DNA of 64,000 nucleotides from Bernardetia sp. GTDB taxonomy: Bacteria > Bacteroidota > Bacteroidia > Cytophagales > Bernardetiaceae. The stretch spans positions 178,656-242,655 of the forward strand of contig JAHDBD010000005.1 of NCBI GenBank assembly GCA_020630575.1. Direction: 5' to 3'. The translations under genes were made by a program, and so were the position numbers. Below are positions 54,058 to 63,485 of this stretch, piece by piece (positions within the stretch are counted from its first letter, which is position 1; each line of letters opens with the position of its first letter). The notes under the pieces are model-generated. The model did not search any database and was not told where the DNA came from. It saw only the letters and a list, made by a program, of their open reading frames with translations.

Positions 54058-55134
54058 TTATTCTTCTTCAGAGTCATCCTGACGTTTTAATTTATCAAAC
54101 GCATTTTCTCTACCCTCTTGTTTTTTGGCTCTGCTCTCTCTACTTTCTTTGATAATTGCTTCTCTTCGTTCTTCCGATTTTTGTGCCATTTGGTCTTCCA
54201 AAGATTCGTAAGCACTAATAATATGACGCACGAGTTTATGACGTACCACATCTTTTCCTGAAAGCTCTACTACCGCAACTCCATCAATATCTCTAAGAAT
54301 TTTGACAGTCTGTGCAAGTCCAGAAGTAACATTTCTAGGTAAATCTACCTGTGTCATATCACCTGTAATTATCATCTTTGAATCTAATCCCAAACGAGTA
54401 AGAAACATTTTGAGCTGCATTGTTGTCGTATTTTGTGCTTCATCTAGAAGTACAAAGGCATTTGAAAGTGTACGACCACGCATATAAGCAATTGGAGCAA
54501 TTTCAATAACATTTGTATCCTGATAAAATTTAAGCTTTTCAGGCGCAATCATATCAGCCAAAGCATCATAAATAGGACGCAAATAAGGGTCAATTTTTTC
54601 CTTCATATCTCCTGGTAAAAAGCCTAGACTTTCACCAGCTTCAACGGCAGGACGAGTAATAATTATTTTCTTGACCTGTTTGTTTTTTAAAGCCCGAACA
54701 GCCAAAGCCACAGCAATATAGGTTTTTCCTGTTCCTGCTGGACCGAGTGCAAAAACGACATCATTATGTGATGCAGCTTCTACAAGCTCTCTTTGATTGG
54801 GTGTTTTTGCTCTAATTGGTGTTCCCTGTATACCATAAACTAAGTTTTCATCTTTTTGGCGTGCTTGCGAAATCATATCAGCATCTTGCTCAATATAACT
54901 TCTTACATCTTCAACAGAAACAGAACCATAACGATTATAATGCTCCAAGAGAAGGTTTATAATTTCGTTAATATGCAAAAGTTCGGGGCGATTACCTTGT
55001 ATGCGAAGTTCGTTTCCACGAGCCACTATCTTACTATTGGGAAAAGAGAGTGATATTTCTTTGATATTTCTGTTTTCTACGCCCAAAAAATCGACTAAAG
55101 AAATATCTTTTAAAGGTATTATTTTTTCTACCAA
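54058..55134 (-). CDS. PhoH-family ATPase
   Basis: A 358-residue protein: an N-terminal KH-like part (about 15-75, which in PhoH proteins precedes the ATPase) and the PhoH ATPase core (about 120-325). The P-loop is ALGPAGTGKTYIAVALAVRA (about 130-149), the DEAQN Walker B is at VLLDEAQNTTTMQLKMFLTR (about 232-251), and GDMTQVDLP follows. It ends in a basic, acidic-tailed helix. PhoH proteins are ATP-dependent RNA-linked enzymes. The only possible start is a TTG at 55134, since a stop lies five codons upstream. Confidence 0.9.
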   Translation of the reverse strand: MVEKIIPLKDISLVDFLGVENRNIKEISLSFPNSKIVARGNELRIQGNRPELLHINEIINLLLEHYNRYGSVSVEDVRSYIEQDADMISQARQKDENLVYGIQGTPIRAKTPNQRELVEAASHNDVVFALGPAGTGKTYIAVALAVRALKNKQVKKIIITRPAVEAGESLGFLPGDMKEKIDPYLRPIYDALADMIAPEKLKFYQDTNVIEIAPIAYMRGRTLSNAFVLLDEAQNTTTMQLKMFLTRLGLDSKMIITGDMTQVDLPRNVTSGLAQTVKILRDIDGVAVVELSGKDVVRHKLVRHIISAYESLEDQMAQKSEERREAIIKESRESRAKKQEGRENAFDKLKRQDDSEEE

Positions 55135-55140
55135 ATTAAA

Positions 55141-55230
55141 ATAAAATTAGAAGTTAGAAGTATGAATTCAGAAGTAATACTATAAAATTAGAAATTAGCA
55201 TTCTGAATGAATTGAAATTGTAATAAACTT
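55141..55230. repeat. Degenerate AATTAGAAGTTAGAAGT repeat spacer
   Basis: Loose tandem units such as AAATTAGAAGTTAGAAGT, GAATTCAGAAGTAAT and AAATTAGAAATTAGC. Similar units occur at 18652-18690 and 52845-52880. It is low-complexity and shows no gene. Confidence 0.4.
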
Positions 55231-55294
55231 AGAACTCAAATATAAGGTATTTAGTTCTAAAATCTATACTCTAAAACTTAAATTTATTTTGTCT

Positions 55295-55894
55295 TTATTC
55301 ATCATATACTCCTAATGTCATTGGCTCAGTTAAAATAACATTGCTAACATTAAGATTTCTATCAGCAATACTTATTCTGTATCTTAAAACATCCCCTTTC
55401 TCAACAGGCGAAAAACTGGTATAAATAACATTGATAGAATATCTAAGGTCGCCTTCCAGAGCTGTTTCTTTATCTAAGGTGTTCAGAACTGGAAAACGAG
55501 AGTTTAGATTAAAATTTTGAGAGGCAAAAGTTACAGGTTCGAATTCTCCATCTTTATTTAAACGCTCTACATCAGCAAAAAAATTATGTCTAAAGAGATT
55601 AACACTTCCATCTGGATTTCTATCAGAAAAGGGAGGTAAAGTATCTGACGAACTTAGCCCTAAATCGCCATCACCATCTTGAAAAAACAAAGTAATTATG
55701 ACAGAATCTGTATTTGCTCTCGCTTTACTCTGTAAATTCTCTAGGTTTACAAAAGTAATTTGAGGAGTATTAGGATAATCTGGTTCTGCAAAACACCCTG
55801 TTAGACAAAGTAAGCCTATAAATAATACAGAATTAAGAATTAGCTTCGCTGCACTAAAGGTTGAGAATTGAGAATTAAAAAATAATTTGTTCAT
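55295..55894 (-). CDS. Lipoprotein of unknown function
   Basis: A 199-residue lipoprotein. The signal is unusually long: MNKLFFNSQFSTFSAAKLIL leads to the lipobox LTGC (Cys34). Its residues FNSQFSTFS are encoded by AATTCTCAATTCTCAA, a repeat-like stretch, so part of the signal seems to come from a repeat. The mature part contains FFQDGDGDLGLSSSDTLPPF, a conserved Asp-rich block that may bind calcium, then beta-rich sequence. The family is found in Bacteroidota but I cannot name it. Confidence 0.65.
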   Translation of the reverse strand: MNKLFFNSQFSTFSAAKLILNSVLFIGLLCLTGCFAEPDYPNTPQITFVNLENLQSKARANTDSVIITLFFQDGDGDLGLSSSDTLPPFSDRNPDGSVNLFRHNFFADVERLNKDGEFEPVTFASQNFNLNSRFPVLNTLDKETALEGDLRYSINVIYTSFSPVEKGDVLRYRISIADRNLNVSNVILTEPMTLGVYDE

Positions 55895-56035
55895 ATAATA
55901 ATTGTCTATATATTTTCTAGCTAAAAAAATGATTCTTTCGCACTCTAATAGAGAATACTATATAGACGACGAAAGAATCAAAACTGATGTTGCATTAAAA
56001 ATGTTAGATTAATTTCTAATCCATTTCTGTAAAAA

Positions 56036-57001
56036 TTATGCTTTTACTGAATTATCAGCAGCTTTTTTATCTAAAATTTCTTTAAAGAATTTATAGGTTC
56101 TTTTAAGTCCTTCTGCACGGTCAATTTTTGGAGTCCAACCTAAGATATTTTTAGCCTTTGTAATATCTGGACAACGCTGTTTTGGGTCATCTACTGGAAG
56201 GTCTTGATAAACTACTTTTTGAGAAGTTTCTGTAAGTTTGATAATTTCTTCTGCAAAATCAGACATAGAAATCTCACTTGGGTTTCCAATATTCATTGGT
56301 AAATGATAATCACTCAAAAGAAGTCTATAAATTCCTTCTACCAAATCATCTACATAACAAAAAGAACGAGTTTGAGAACCATCTCCAAAAATTGTTAAAT
56401 CTTCTCCTTCAATGGCTTGACGCATAAAAGTTGGCAAAACACGTCCATCATCCAATCGCATACGAGGACCATACGTATTAAAAATACGAATCATACGAGT
56501 TTCTACTGCGTGTGCATTATGGTATGCCATTGTGATTGATTCTAAAAAGCGTTTTGCTTCATCATACACTCCACGAGGACCAACAGAATTTACATTTCCC
56601 CAATACTCTTCTGTTTGAGGGTGTACTTCTGGGTCGCCATAGATTTCTGAAGTAGAAGCCACCAAAATTCTAGCTTTTTTTGCTTTAGCAAGTCCTAATA
56701 AATTATGTGTCCCCAATGCACCAACCTTTAAAGTTTGAATAGGCATTTTGAGATAATCAATTGGAGAAGCTGGAGAAGCAAAATGTAAAATATAATCCAA
56801 ATCATCAGGAACATGTACAAAAGTAGTAATGTCGTGATGATAAAATTTGAAATTAGAAAGCTCAAAAAGGTGTTCTATATTTTTGATATTTCCTGTCAAA
56901 AGGTTATCCATTCCGATAACGTAATAACCTTCTGCAATAAAACGGTCGCAAAGATGAGAACCTAAGAAACCTGCTGCACCTGCAATAAGTATTTTTTTCA
57001 T
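56036..57001 (-). CDS. UDP-glucuronic acid decarboxylase (UDP-xylose synthase)
   Basis: A 321-residue extended SDR that converts UDP-glucuronate to UDP-xylose. The Rossmann site [14 protein letters not shown] (about 7-20), the [20 protein letters not shown] block (about 73-92), the catalytic TSEIYG (Ser near 116) and YDEAKR (Tyr and Lys near 146-150), and the [17 protein letters not shown] block (about 172-188) are all those of the Uxs group. It belongs to nucleotide-sugar supply for surface polysaccharides, like the GDP-mannose enzyme at 6688. Confidence 0.93.
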   Translation of the reverse strand: MKKILIAGAAGFLGSHLCDRFIAEGYYVIGMDNLLTGNIKNIEHLFELSNFKFYHHDITTFVHVPDDLDYILHFASPASPIDYLKMPIQTLKVGALGTHNLLGLAKAKKARILVASTSEIYGDPEVHPQTEEYWGNVNSVGPRGVYDEAKRFLESITMAYHNAHAVETRMIRIFNTYGPRMRLDDGRVLPTFMRQAIEGEDLTIFGDGSQTRSFCYVDDLVEGIYRLLLSDYHLPMNIGNPSEISMSDFAEEIIKLTETSQKVVYQDLPVDDPKQRCPDITKAKNILGWTPKIDRAEGLKRTYKFFKEILDKKAADNSVKA

Positions 57002-57348
57002 TCGTATAATAATGTCTATTTTTTTCTTAAAAGATGAGTATAGACAAATTTAAGGAAAATCTAGGGAAGTTTTGATTTACTTTATGTTGATGCCTAATCT
57101 TTTTCTTAGTTTAAGCATAGATTTTTTCAAATCTAATAAGTATTCTAAAAAACTCAGTCTCTTCTTCGTCCATATCATCACAATAACACAAAGAAAATAT
57201 GTTCAAATAAATTGGTGCTACTATTTCTGTTATAATATCATATTCTTTTTTAGACATTAATTCTTCATTTAAAATCTCTACATATCAGAAGTGTTGGTGA
57301 TAGATAACAGTGGACTGAAATCAAACACCAACAATAGAAATTGAATGG
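57002..57348. other. Gene-free spacer of 347 bases with a hairpin
   Basis: AT-rich; a 62-codon frame near 57072 looks spurious. At 57292-57333 a family A-like hairpin is present, TGTTGGTG and CACCAACA, with the long loop ATAGATAACAGTGGAC between. Confidence 0.5.
57292..57333. repeat. Family A-related hairpin
   Basis: TGTTGGTG/CACCAACA arms, 8 bases each, 26 bases apart. It lies just after the 3' end of the orphan gene at 57349 (minus strand) and could also act as its terminator. Confidence 0.4.
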
Positions 57349-58731
57349 TTATTTCTTAAAAAGGATTCTTTTAGGCACATGCAAACACATAGTAGGAAGG
57401 TCAAAATATTCTTTATCAAACCATGTTCCTACTGGGTTTCTGACCCATTCGAAATAATCTGCAAGTGCTAAACTTGTTCCCTCATCAGAAACTTCAGATG
57501 CAGATTCCATAAAGGTTATTGGTCTGCTTTGTCTTCCATCAGAATTTAGTAATAAACTATACCATGTCCAAAGATACCTTCCTTGTGGATATTGAGGTGT
57601 GGGAGGAAATAGAGCCGAAATTATATTTACAGTTTCATTCGGACATAAGACAGGGTTATCAATTATTGTTGCATGGATTGTTCCTTGTACGGCTGGAATA
57701 CTCGCCCAAGTGGGTGGTTGTTGTCCTAAGCCAATATTTCTACAATTTACTACTACAGGTTCTGGATAACCTCTTGTAAAATAAACATTTTCATTAAAAA
57801 TATAACCATCTCTTGATAAGGCTGGAGGATTGGTCATGTCTGTTGGAGGACGACCATATAACATAGCAACTTGTGTTTCGAATCCTGCTTGTGGATTATA
57901 TTGTTGCGACATCATCGTACATTGTGTTCTGTCTCTATGTTCTTGGTACTCTTCGTCTGACTTCCATTGATAGAGAACACAAGTAGGTAGAGGCATACTT
58001 CTAGAGTCTACAGGAGTCATTATAGTTGTCATTGAAAAAGAGTGATTCCACTCTATAAGTTTATAATTGAATGGGTTTCCATTGTTGAATCCTTGAATAG
58101 ACGGTGGATTCCAAATAGAAGTATCTGGATTACTAACAGCTTCAAATTTTGAGAAATAAGTAAATGAGAAGTTCTGAAAAAATGCAAGCTGTTTTGGGTC
58201 ACCCGTTGTTGAGGTTGGAGGTGGTGTTCCAAACATCATTCGAAAGGGTAGTTTAGTTTTATTATCAAACCATATCCATGTTGCTGCATTCGAATTTTTT
58301 ACAGGTTGTTTCCACCAATCTACTTCTTGAGCTTCCATCCAATTCAAATAACTTGTTTTGAAGTAAGTAGCGTTTTCCTCTAGCCAGTTTCTTGTAGGTA
58401 ATGTCCATCCTGTATCTTTTAGAGAAGTCCATGTTATTCCTTTGTCTGTAGAGAGAGTAGTTTGTAAAGGAGTAATTTTGTACCACCAAGTACCATATTC
58501 CAGTCCTGTTACTTGAACAGATAATATTTCATTTTCAATAAATGTAATGGAAGCAATACATAATTGAAAAAAAGGGTTTGTAGGTTGATTTGAATCTGTT
58601 GGGGGAGCATAAGGGTGTAAAATTGCTGTACATGTCCAACTGCTGGGTAATAAGGGTTGGTTTGTTTCCTCATTTGAGCTAAATTCTATTGCTTTTAGAA
58701 CAGGAAATGTTCCGTATGCCACTTTTGTCAT
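57349..58731 (-). CDS. Tryptophan- and proline-rich protein of unknown function
   Basis: A 460-residue protein that I do not recognise. It has about 19 tryptophans and many Pro-Pro and Asn/Thr/Ser-rich stretches (PLLPSSWTCTAILHPYAPPT; GTPPPTSTTGDPKQ; SIWNPPSIQGFNNGNP), no signal peptide, no membrane helix and few charged runs. The pattern of aromatic strands alternating with Pro/Asn turns suggests repeated beta structure. It ends with CLHVPKRILFKK. It stands alone, with no functional neighbour, and its composition differs from the surrounding genes, so horizontal acquisition is possible. Confidence 0.55.
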   Translation of the reverse strand: MTKVAYGTFPVLKAIEFSSNEETNQPLLPSSWTCTAILHPYAPPTDSNQPTNPFFQLCIASITFIENEILSVQVTGLEYGTWWYKITPLQTTLSTDKGITWTSLKDTGWTLPTRNWLEENATYFKTSYLNWMEAQEVDWWKQPVKNSNAATWIWFDNKTKLPFRMMFGTPPPTSTTGDPKQLAFFQNFSFTYFSKFEAVSNPDTSIWNPPSIQGFNNGNPFNYKLIEWNHSFSMTTIMTPVDSRSMPLPTCVLYQWKSDEEYQEHRDRTQCTMMSQQYNPQAGFETQVAMLYGRPPTDMTNPPALSRDGYIFNENVYFTRGYPEPVVVNCRNIGLGQQPPTWASIPAVQGTIHATIIDNPVLCPNETVNIISALFPPTPQYPQGRYLWTWYSLLLNSDGRQSRPITFMESASEVSDEGTSLALADYFEWVRNPVGTWFDKEYFDLPTMCLHVPKRILFKK

Positions 58732-58993
58732 TTTTTTAATTTTAAATTGTTATCCTAATAATTAAATAGGTTAAGGCTATTTTTTGGTTAAAGATACTTA
58801 AAATTATCCAATTAAATAAAGTGTTTCGATAGGGATTATGATAGGCTTACTTTTTAATTTTCTCTATAAACGAATGTTTGAACAAACTTTTTACAGCCTT
58901 TTGTAAATGATTAAAAGCTGATAAATTTGAAATTTAAACTATTTAGTAGTTTTTTGCTTTTTTATATAATGAAATTATGCAAAATAATTACCC

Positions 58994-59959
58994 TCAAATG
59001 TCATAAACCACCCTAACTTGATACTGTGAAAAATGATGTTTTACTTTATCAAAATCTTTTGTAAAGCCCAAAATAAAACCTCCACCCCCTGCACCACAGA
59101 GTTTCAAATAATAATCATCGGTTTGTAAGCCATATTTCCAAAGTGGACGATACAAAGATGGAATCATAGGTTGGAAACTTTTGTATTGAAAATGAGATAA
59201 ATCACTCAAGTTATCAAACATTTTATCCAAATCATTTGCTAAGAAAGTTTCTATACAAGCGTTATTCAAGGGAATAAATTGATTCTGACACGCATCTGCA
59301 AAGTCTTTATTTTTACATTTTTCTAAAAAAAGGTTTACTAAAGGCTCAGTTCTGCGTGGTCTGCCTGTATTTAATAAAAATACTGCACCTCTTGTGGTAT
59401 CATTTTTATCTTTACTAGCTTCAAAATCTGGAATTTGAGTTACTTCAATATGTTGTTTGCTTTTTATGAGCAAAGGCATATTCAAATAACATATCAAAGG
59501 ATCAAAACCCGAACTAGAACCATGAAAATGACTTTCCATTTTAGCAAAAACCTTTTTTAGATTACTAATTTCTTCTGTCGTCGGAACTCCATTTGCAATT
59601 GGTAACTTTTTGCGTGCATAACGCTGATACATCGCAGCCGTTAAAGAGCCTGAACTGCCCACCCCAAAACCTTGTGGAATGGTAGATTCAAAGAAAAGAC
59701 CTTGCTCTAAATCAAAATCTAAGGACGTAAAATCAAAAGCAATCGGAAAATCATCTTCTTTTACGAGTTCTTTGAGATAATCAGCAAAAGTTCGAAGTTC
59801 ATTATTAGATTGTATAATCTTAGAAGAAACTTGAGTAACATTTTTGAATATTAATCTTCCTTGAAATAAATCGTAAGGAAGAGCAAGTCCCATCGCTTCG
59901 TGAATGATGCCATACTCGCCAAAAAGCAATATTTTTGAATTAAAAAAAGGAGATTTCAT
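58994..59959 (-). CDS. mvk: Mevalonate kinase (GHMP kinase family)
   Basis: A 321-residue GHMP kinase. It begins with the substrate motif KILLFGEYGIIHEAMGLALP (about 9-28), then the phosphate loop GFGVGSSGSLTAAMYQRYA (about 97-115) and the C-terminal GAGGGGFILGF (about 289-299). With the upstream diphosphomevalonate decarboxylase it should serve the mevalonate route to isoprenoids. The gene order is decarboxylase then kinase on one strand, 172 bases apart; the gap is filled by two repeats. Confidence 0.85.
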   Translation of the reverse strand: MKSPFFNSKILLFGEYGIIHEAMGLALPYDLFQGRLIFKNVTQVSSKIIQSNNELRTFADYLKELVKEDDFPIAFDFTSLDFDLEQGLFFESTIPQGFGVGSSGSLTAAMYQRYARKKLPIANGVPTTEEISNLKKVFAKMESHFHGSSSGFDPLICYLNMPLLIKSKQHIEVTQIPDFEASKDKNDTTRGAVFLLNTGRPRRTEPLVNLFLEKCKNKDFADACQNQFIPLNNACIETFLANDLDKMFDNLSDLSHFQYKSFQPMIPSLYRPLWKYGLQTDDYYLKLCGAGGGGFILGFTKDFDKVKHHFSQYQVRVVYDI

Positions 59960-59961
59960 TA

Positions 59962-60008
59962 AGGTTTAATTACGAATTACGAATTTCAAATTACGAACTA
60001 CTAATGGG
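59962..60008. repeat. AATTACGAATTACGAA repeat
   Basis: Loose units AATTACGAATTACGAATTTC and AAATTACGAACTACTAAT. It lies in the gap between the mevalonate kinase and decarboxylase genes, next to the family B repeat. Confidence 0.5.
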
Positions 60009-60123
60009 TAGGATTCGTAAATGATTTATAAGATTTTTATGATGAAATACAGGTTATATTGATAATTCTCTACAACTACTTAATTTTGAATTATCAATAC
60101 AAATAAGTACATTGAATTTGAAA

Positions 60124-60160
60124 GTAACTGGTTACTGATAACTGATAATTGGTAACTGAT
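60124..60160. repeat. Family B repeat forming the C-terminus of the mvaD gene
   Basis: GTAACTGGTTACTGATAACT and GATAATTGGTAACTGAT on the plus strand. Read on the minus strand it encodes the end of the decarboxylase (DQLPIISYQ then TAA), and continues past the stop codon. The same units occur at 15585, 18727 and 30299. Confidence 0.65.
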
Positions 60161-61244
60161 CAATAAGGTATTTTCCTTCAAAGCAAAAAGGTTTTAATTC
60201 ATTTTCAATAAAAGTCAAACATTCTTTTTCAAACTTTTTAGGATACAAAACGTGTACATTTGCACCTGCATCAAGCGTAAAACAGATAGGAATATTGTTT
60301 TCTTGACGGTATTTCTGAATTTTTTTGATAATCGTTAGTGTTCCTGTTTCCATCAAAATAAAAGGAGGAGAACTACACATCATGAGCGCATGAAGCACAA
60401 AAGCCTCATTTTCTACAACTTCAATAAATGTTTCTGTATCGCCTTTTTCTAAAGCAAGAATGAGTTTTTTTAGATTTGAATGTGCTAGTTCATAGCGAGT
60501 TTGTGCAAAAGGATTGTTTTCCATAAGCGCATGACCTGCACGACTAGAAACACTTTTTTCTTCTGCTGAAACAATCAGAATTGTATCTTGATAATTCTGA
60601 AAAATAGTGTGAATTGGTAATTTATAAGGAGTTGCCCAAAGGTCAGATGAGTTTTTGATGTTTTCTGTTTGTCCCCATGTAGTGATAGGAATGTTTAGAT
60701 AAACTGAACGAGCAGCACTTCCAGAACCCAAACGAGCCAAATAAGAGGCTTTTTGATAAAATTCTTCTTCGTTTTGAAGAGTGTTTAAAATATTTTTTTC
60801 TACGTCACACAAACACAACGCTAAAGCAGCCATACTAGAAGCTGACGAAGCAATTCCTGCCGAATGAGGAAACGAATTTTGAGAGTAAATTTTGAGATGA
60901 ACAAAACCTAAAAATGGTTGAGTAGGCAAAAGACTTTCTAAAAACTTGCGTATTTTTTGTTCGAATTTTCCGTTTTTTTCGTTTTCAAACCAAAAATCTA
61001 AAGAAATTTCTGATTTTGATTCACCTTCTTTTTTAGTTACAAATTCTAATCTTGTTTCTGTAAAAGCATTGGTTAGCGTAAAACTTAAGGAAGGATTGTT
61101 GGGAAGTTGTACGCCATGTTTGCCCCAATATTTTATGAGAGCAATATTTGAAGGGCTTTTATGAGTAATTGTTCCTTTTTTTTCTTCTTTTGATAAAAGA
61201 GAAGTTTCCTTAAAAAAATCGTTGTCTGTTACAGAAAAATTCAT
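60132..61244 (-). CDS. mvaD: Diphosphomevalonate decarboxylase
   Basis: A 370-residue GHMP-superfamily enzyme that makes isopentenyl diphosphate. The signature SPSNIALIKYWGKHG (about 30-44), the phosphate loop HSAGIASSASSMAAL (about 131-145) and RLGSGSAARS are present, as is TLDAGANVHVL (about 328-338). The final residues DQLPIISYQ are encoded by a family B repeat. It and the mevalonate kinase downstream form a mevalonate-pathway pair. The ABC exporter gene lies upstream on the same strand. Confidence 0.93.
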   Translation of the reverse strand: MNFSVTDNDFFKETSLLSKEEKKGTITHKSPSNIALIKYWGKHGVQLPNNPSLSFTLTNAFTETRLEFVTKKEGESKSEISLDFWFENEKNGKFEQKIRKFLESLLPTQPFLGFVHLKIYSQNSFPHSAGIASSASSMAALALCLCDVEKNILNTLQNEEEFYQKASYLARLGSGSAARSVYLNIPITTWGQTENIKNSSDLWATPYKLPIHTIFQNYQDTILIVSAEEKSVSSRAGHALMENNPFAQTRYELAHSNLKKLILALEKGDTETFIEVVENEAFVLHALMMCSSPPFILMETGTLTIIKKIQKYRQENNIPICFTLDAGANVHVLYPKKFEKECLTFIENELKPFCFEGKYLIDQLPIISYQ

Positions 61245-61262
61245 AAGCAGAAGTTAATAAAT

Positions 61263-61300
61263 GTTGTTGGTGTCGCTTCGCTAAAACACCAATAAAGGCG
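61263..61300. repeat. Family A-related repeat
   Basis: TTGTTGGTGTC, then AACACCAATAAAGGCGAGATA. The right flank (ACACCAATAAAGGCGAGATA) resembles that of the 684-709 copy (ACACCAACAACGGCGATATA). It lies just upstream of the mvaD start. Confidence 0.4.
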
Positions 61301-61393
61301 AGATAAGCGAAAATCTATAAATCAAAAGCACAAAGTTAATTATCAAAATGGATAAATACTTTTTTTAATGAAATGTTTTGATGAATTCTTATT

Positions 61394-63256
61394 TTACTTA
61401 TATCCCTCTGCCTGTAAGTTAAATAATTCTGCATATTTTCCATCTTTTTCTAAGAGTTCTGTATGTGAACCAATTTCTAAAAGTCCTCCATTTTGTAGAA
61501 CTAAAATTCTGTCAGCCATTCTTACTGTAGAAAAACGATGTGAAATCAGAACGGCTGTTTTTCCTTCAATAAGTTCTGCAAAACGTTCAAAAACTTCGTG
61601 TTCTGCTCGTGCATCTAAGGCTGCTGTTGGTTCATCTAAAATATAAAGTTGTGCATCTCGCATATATGCACGCCCTAAGGCTACTTTTTGCCACTCCCCA
61701 CCTGAAAGAGAAACCCCTCCGTTAAACTTTCTACCTAACATTTGTTCATACTTTTTAGGTAATTTTTCTACTACATCATTTGCTAGACTTTTTGTGGCAG
61801 CTTCAGTAATTAATGTTTTGTTTTCTCGTTCTTCAATATTTCCAACAGCAATGTTTTCAGAGGCACTTAATTCAAATTTGACAAAATCTTGAAAAATTAC
61901 ACCTATTAAGTTTCGTAATTGTGTGGGATTATATTCTCTCAAATCGTGTCCATCTAACAAAATTCTTCCTTCTGTTGGGTCGTAAAGTCGTGCTAAAAGT
62001 TTTACAAGGGTTGTTTTGCCTGCCCCATTTTCTCCTACCAACGCTAATTTTTCGCCTTTGTGAAGTGTAAAAGAAAGATTTTTGATGGCATAACGTTCTT
62101 GATTTTGATATTTGAAACCCACATTTTCAAAAACAAACCCTTCTTTTATTGGATTTGGAACTTGTCTTTGTGTTTCTGTAACAGGAATTAAAGGTTCTAA
62201 TTCTAAAAATTCAAATAAATCTTTGAGATAAAGTGCACTTTGAGCAATACTAGAAAAACGTCCCATTATTTGTTGCAACATAAAACGAAGTCTTTCAAAT
62301 GAGCCAGCCAAGAAAGTCAAATCTCCTAAAGAAATAACTTTTGTAATTGTTTCGATAATGATGAGAACATAAGCTACGTAATAAGAAGCTGTACCAATAA
62401 GTGAAAACAAACTTCCCCAAAAAGCTCTTTTTTGAGTTAATGATTTGTTTTCAGTGTAATAATTATCTGAAAGAAATTTGAAACGATTTGCCAAAAAATC
62501 AGATAAGCCAAACACTTTGAGTTCTTTGGCAGAAAAATCACTTGCACCAATATAACGCAGATAATCTAATTCTCTTCGCTCAGGAGTCCAGCTTAAAGAT
62601 AATGAGTACGCACGTTCGTTGAAATGTGTTTCTCCCAAAAAAGCAGGAACTAAAGCCAAAATTAGAATCAAAATAAGCCAGCCATTAAAGGCTACCAAGC
62701 CAATAGCTAATGAAACAAGTGTAATAATATCCTGTCCTTGAGATAAAACTTGTGACATCAGGATTACACGCCCTGAAGTCTGCTGTCTTGCTCGCTCTAG
62801 TTTATCGTAGAAGGTCGCATCTTCAAACTGCTCTAAATCTAGTTTTGAAGCATGTCTAATAAGCTGAACAGAAGTGTAGTTTGCTACCAAATCACCCAAA
62901 AGATTATCTGTAAGTGTAATTATTCTACTCAAGACTTCCGAAAAAATAGTAAGTCCTAATTCTATTCCAACCAAAATCCAAAGATATTTCGTGTTTTCAG
63001 AAATAAGCTCAAAAGCAGTATCAGAATTAATGAGTCGTACAATTTCATCAACAATCAGTTTGCCAACATAGAGTGTAACAAGTGGAATAATTGCCTTGAA
63101 AACTCTAAGAATTAGGGTTGTGAAGGCAAAACGTGGACTTGTCTTCCAAATGAGTTTGAAAAAGCGAGGTAAATAGTTGAGAGCCTTTGCTTGGTCTTTT
63201 ATGGTCAGTTTTTCTGCTTCTTCTTTGCGTTTTCGGTTTCCGTCACCTTTTGCCAT
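61394..63256 (-). CDS. ABC exporter, fused permease and ATPase (MsbA/lipid A exporter-like)
   Basis: A 620-residue ABC protein: six membrane helices in the N-terminal 330 residues and an ATPase domain (about 370-620) with Walker A VGENGAGKTTL, signature LSGGEWQKVALGRA and Walker B QLYILDEPTAALD. The type resembles MsbA-like or lipid/peptide exporters; the substrate is unknown. Its ATG has a family A-like repeat-free leader and faces the next gene divergently across about 230 bases. A long helix links the two halves. Confidence 0.88.
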   Translation of the reverse strand: MAKGDGNRKRKEEAEKLTIKDQAKALNYLPRFFKLIWKTSPRFAFTTLILRVFKAIIPLVTLYVGKLIVDEIVRLINSDTAFELISENTKYLWILVGIELGLTIFSEVLSRIITLTDNLLGDLVANYTSVQLIRHASKLDLEQFEDATFYDKLERARQQTSGRVILMSQVLSQGQDIITLVSLAIGLVAFNGWLILILILALVPAFLGETHFNERAYSLSLSWTPERRELDYLRYIGASDFSAKELKVFGLSDFLANRFKFLSDNYYTENKSLTQKRAFWGSLFSLIGTASYYVAYVLIIIETITKVISLGDLTFLAGSFERLRFMLQQIMGRFSSIAQSALYLKDLFEFLELEPLIPVTETQRQVPNPIKEGFVFENVGFKYQNQERYAIKNLSFTLHKGEKLALVGENGAGKTTLVKLLARLYDPTEGRILLDGHDLREYNPTQLRNLIGVIFQDFVKFELSASENIAVGNIEERENKTLITEAATKSLANDVVEKLPKKYEQMLGRKFNGGVSLSGGEWQKVALGRAYMRDAQLYILDEPTAALDARAEHEVFERFAELIEGKTAVLISHRFSTVRMADRILVLQNGGLLEIGSHTELLEKDGKYAELFNLQAEGYK

Positions 63257-63421
63257 TTTTATCTTTTCTATTTAATTTGAGATTTTTATTTGATTCTAGT
63301 ATGTATTGGTATTCAATTACAAAGTTAAGGTAAAATAGTTTTCAGACATGTTGCTTAATCTTTATTTAAGAGAGAAAATTTGTAAACTTGAATTTTTTAC
63401 AGACTTTTTATCAAAATACAC

Positions 63422-63429
63422 TATATTTG
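63422..63429 (+). promoter_or_regulatory. Putative Bacteroidota -7 box (TATATTTG)
   Basis: Fits TAnnTTTG; 57 bases before the start of the Wzt/TagH-type gene at 63486. Confidence 0.45.
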
Positions 63430-63485
63430 TCTTTTGTATCATTATTCAATTATTTTTTATTTCATAATTTACTGACCCTTTCTGA

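Noticed and set aside
57072..57260. 62-codon plus-strand frame in the spacer
   Set aside because: Composition is Phe/Ile/Lys-rich with no domain, no ribosome site and no conservation signal visible.
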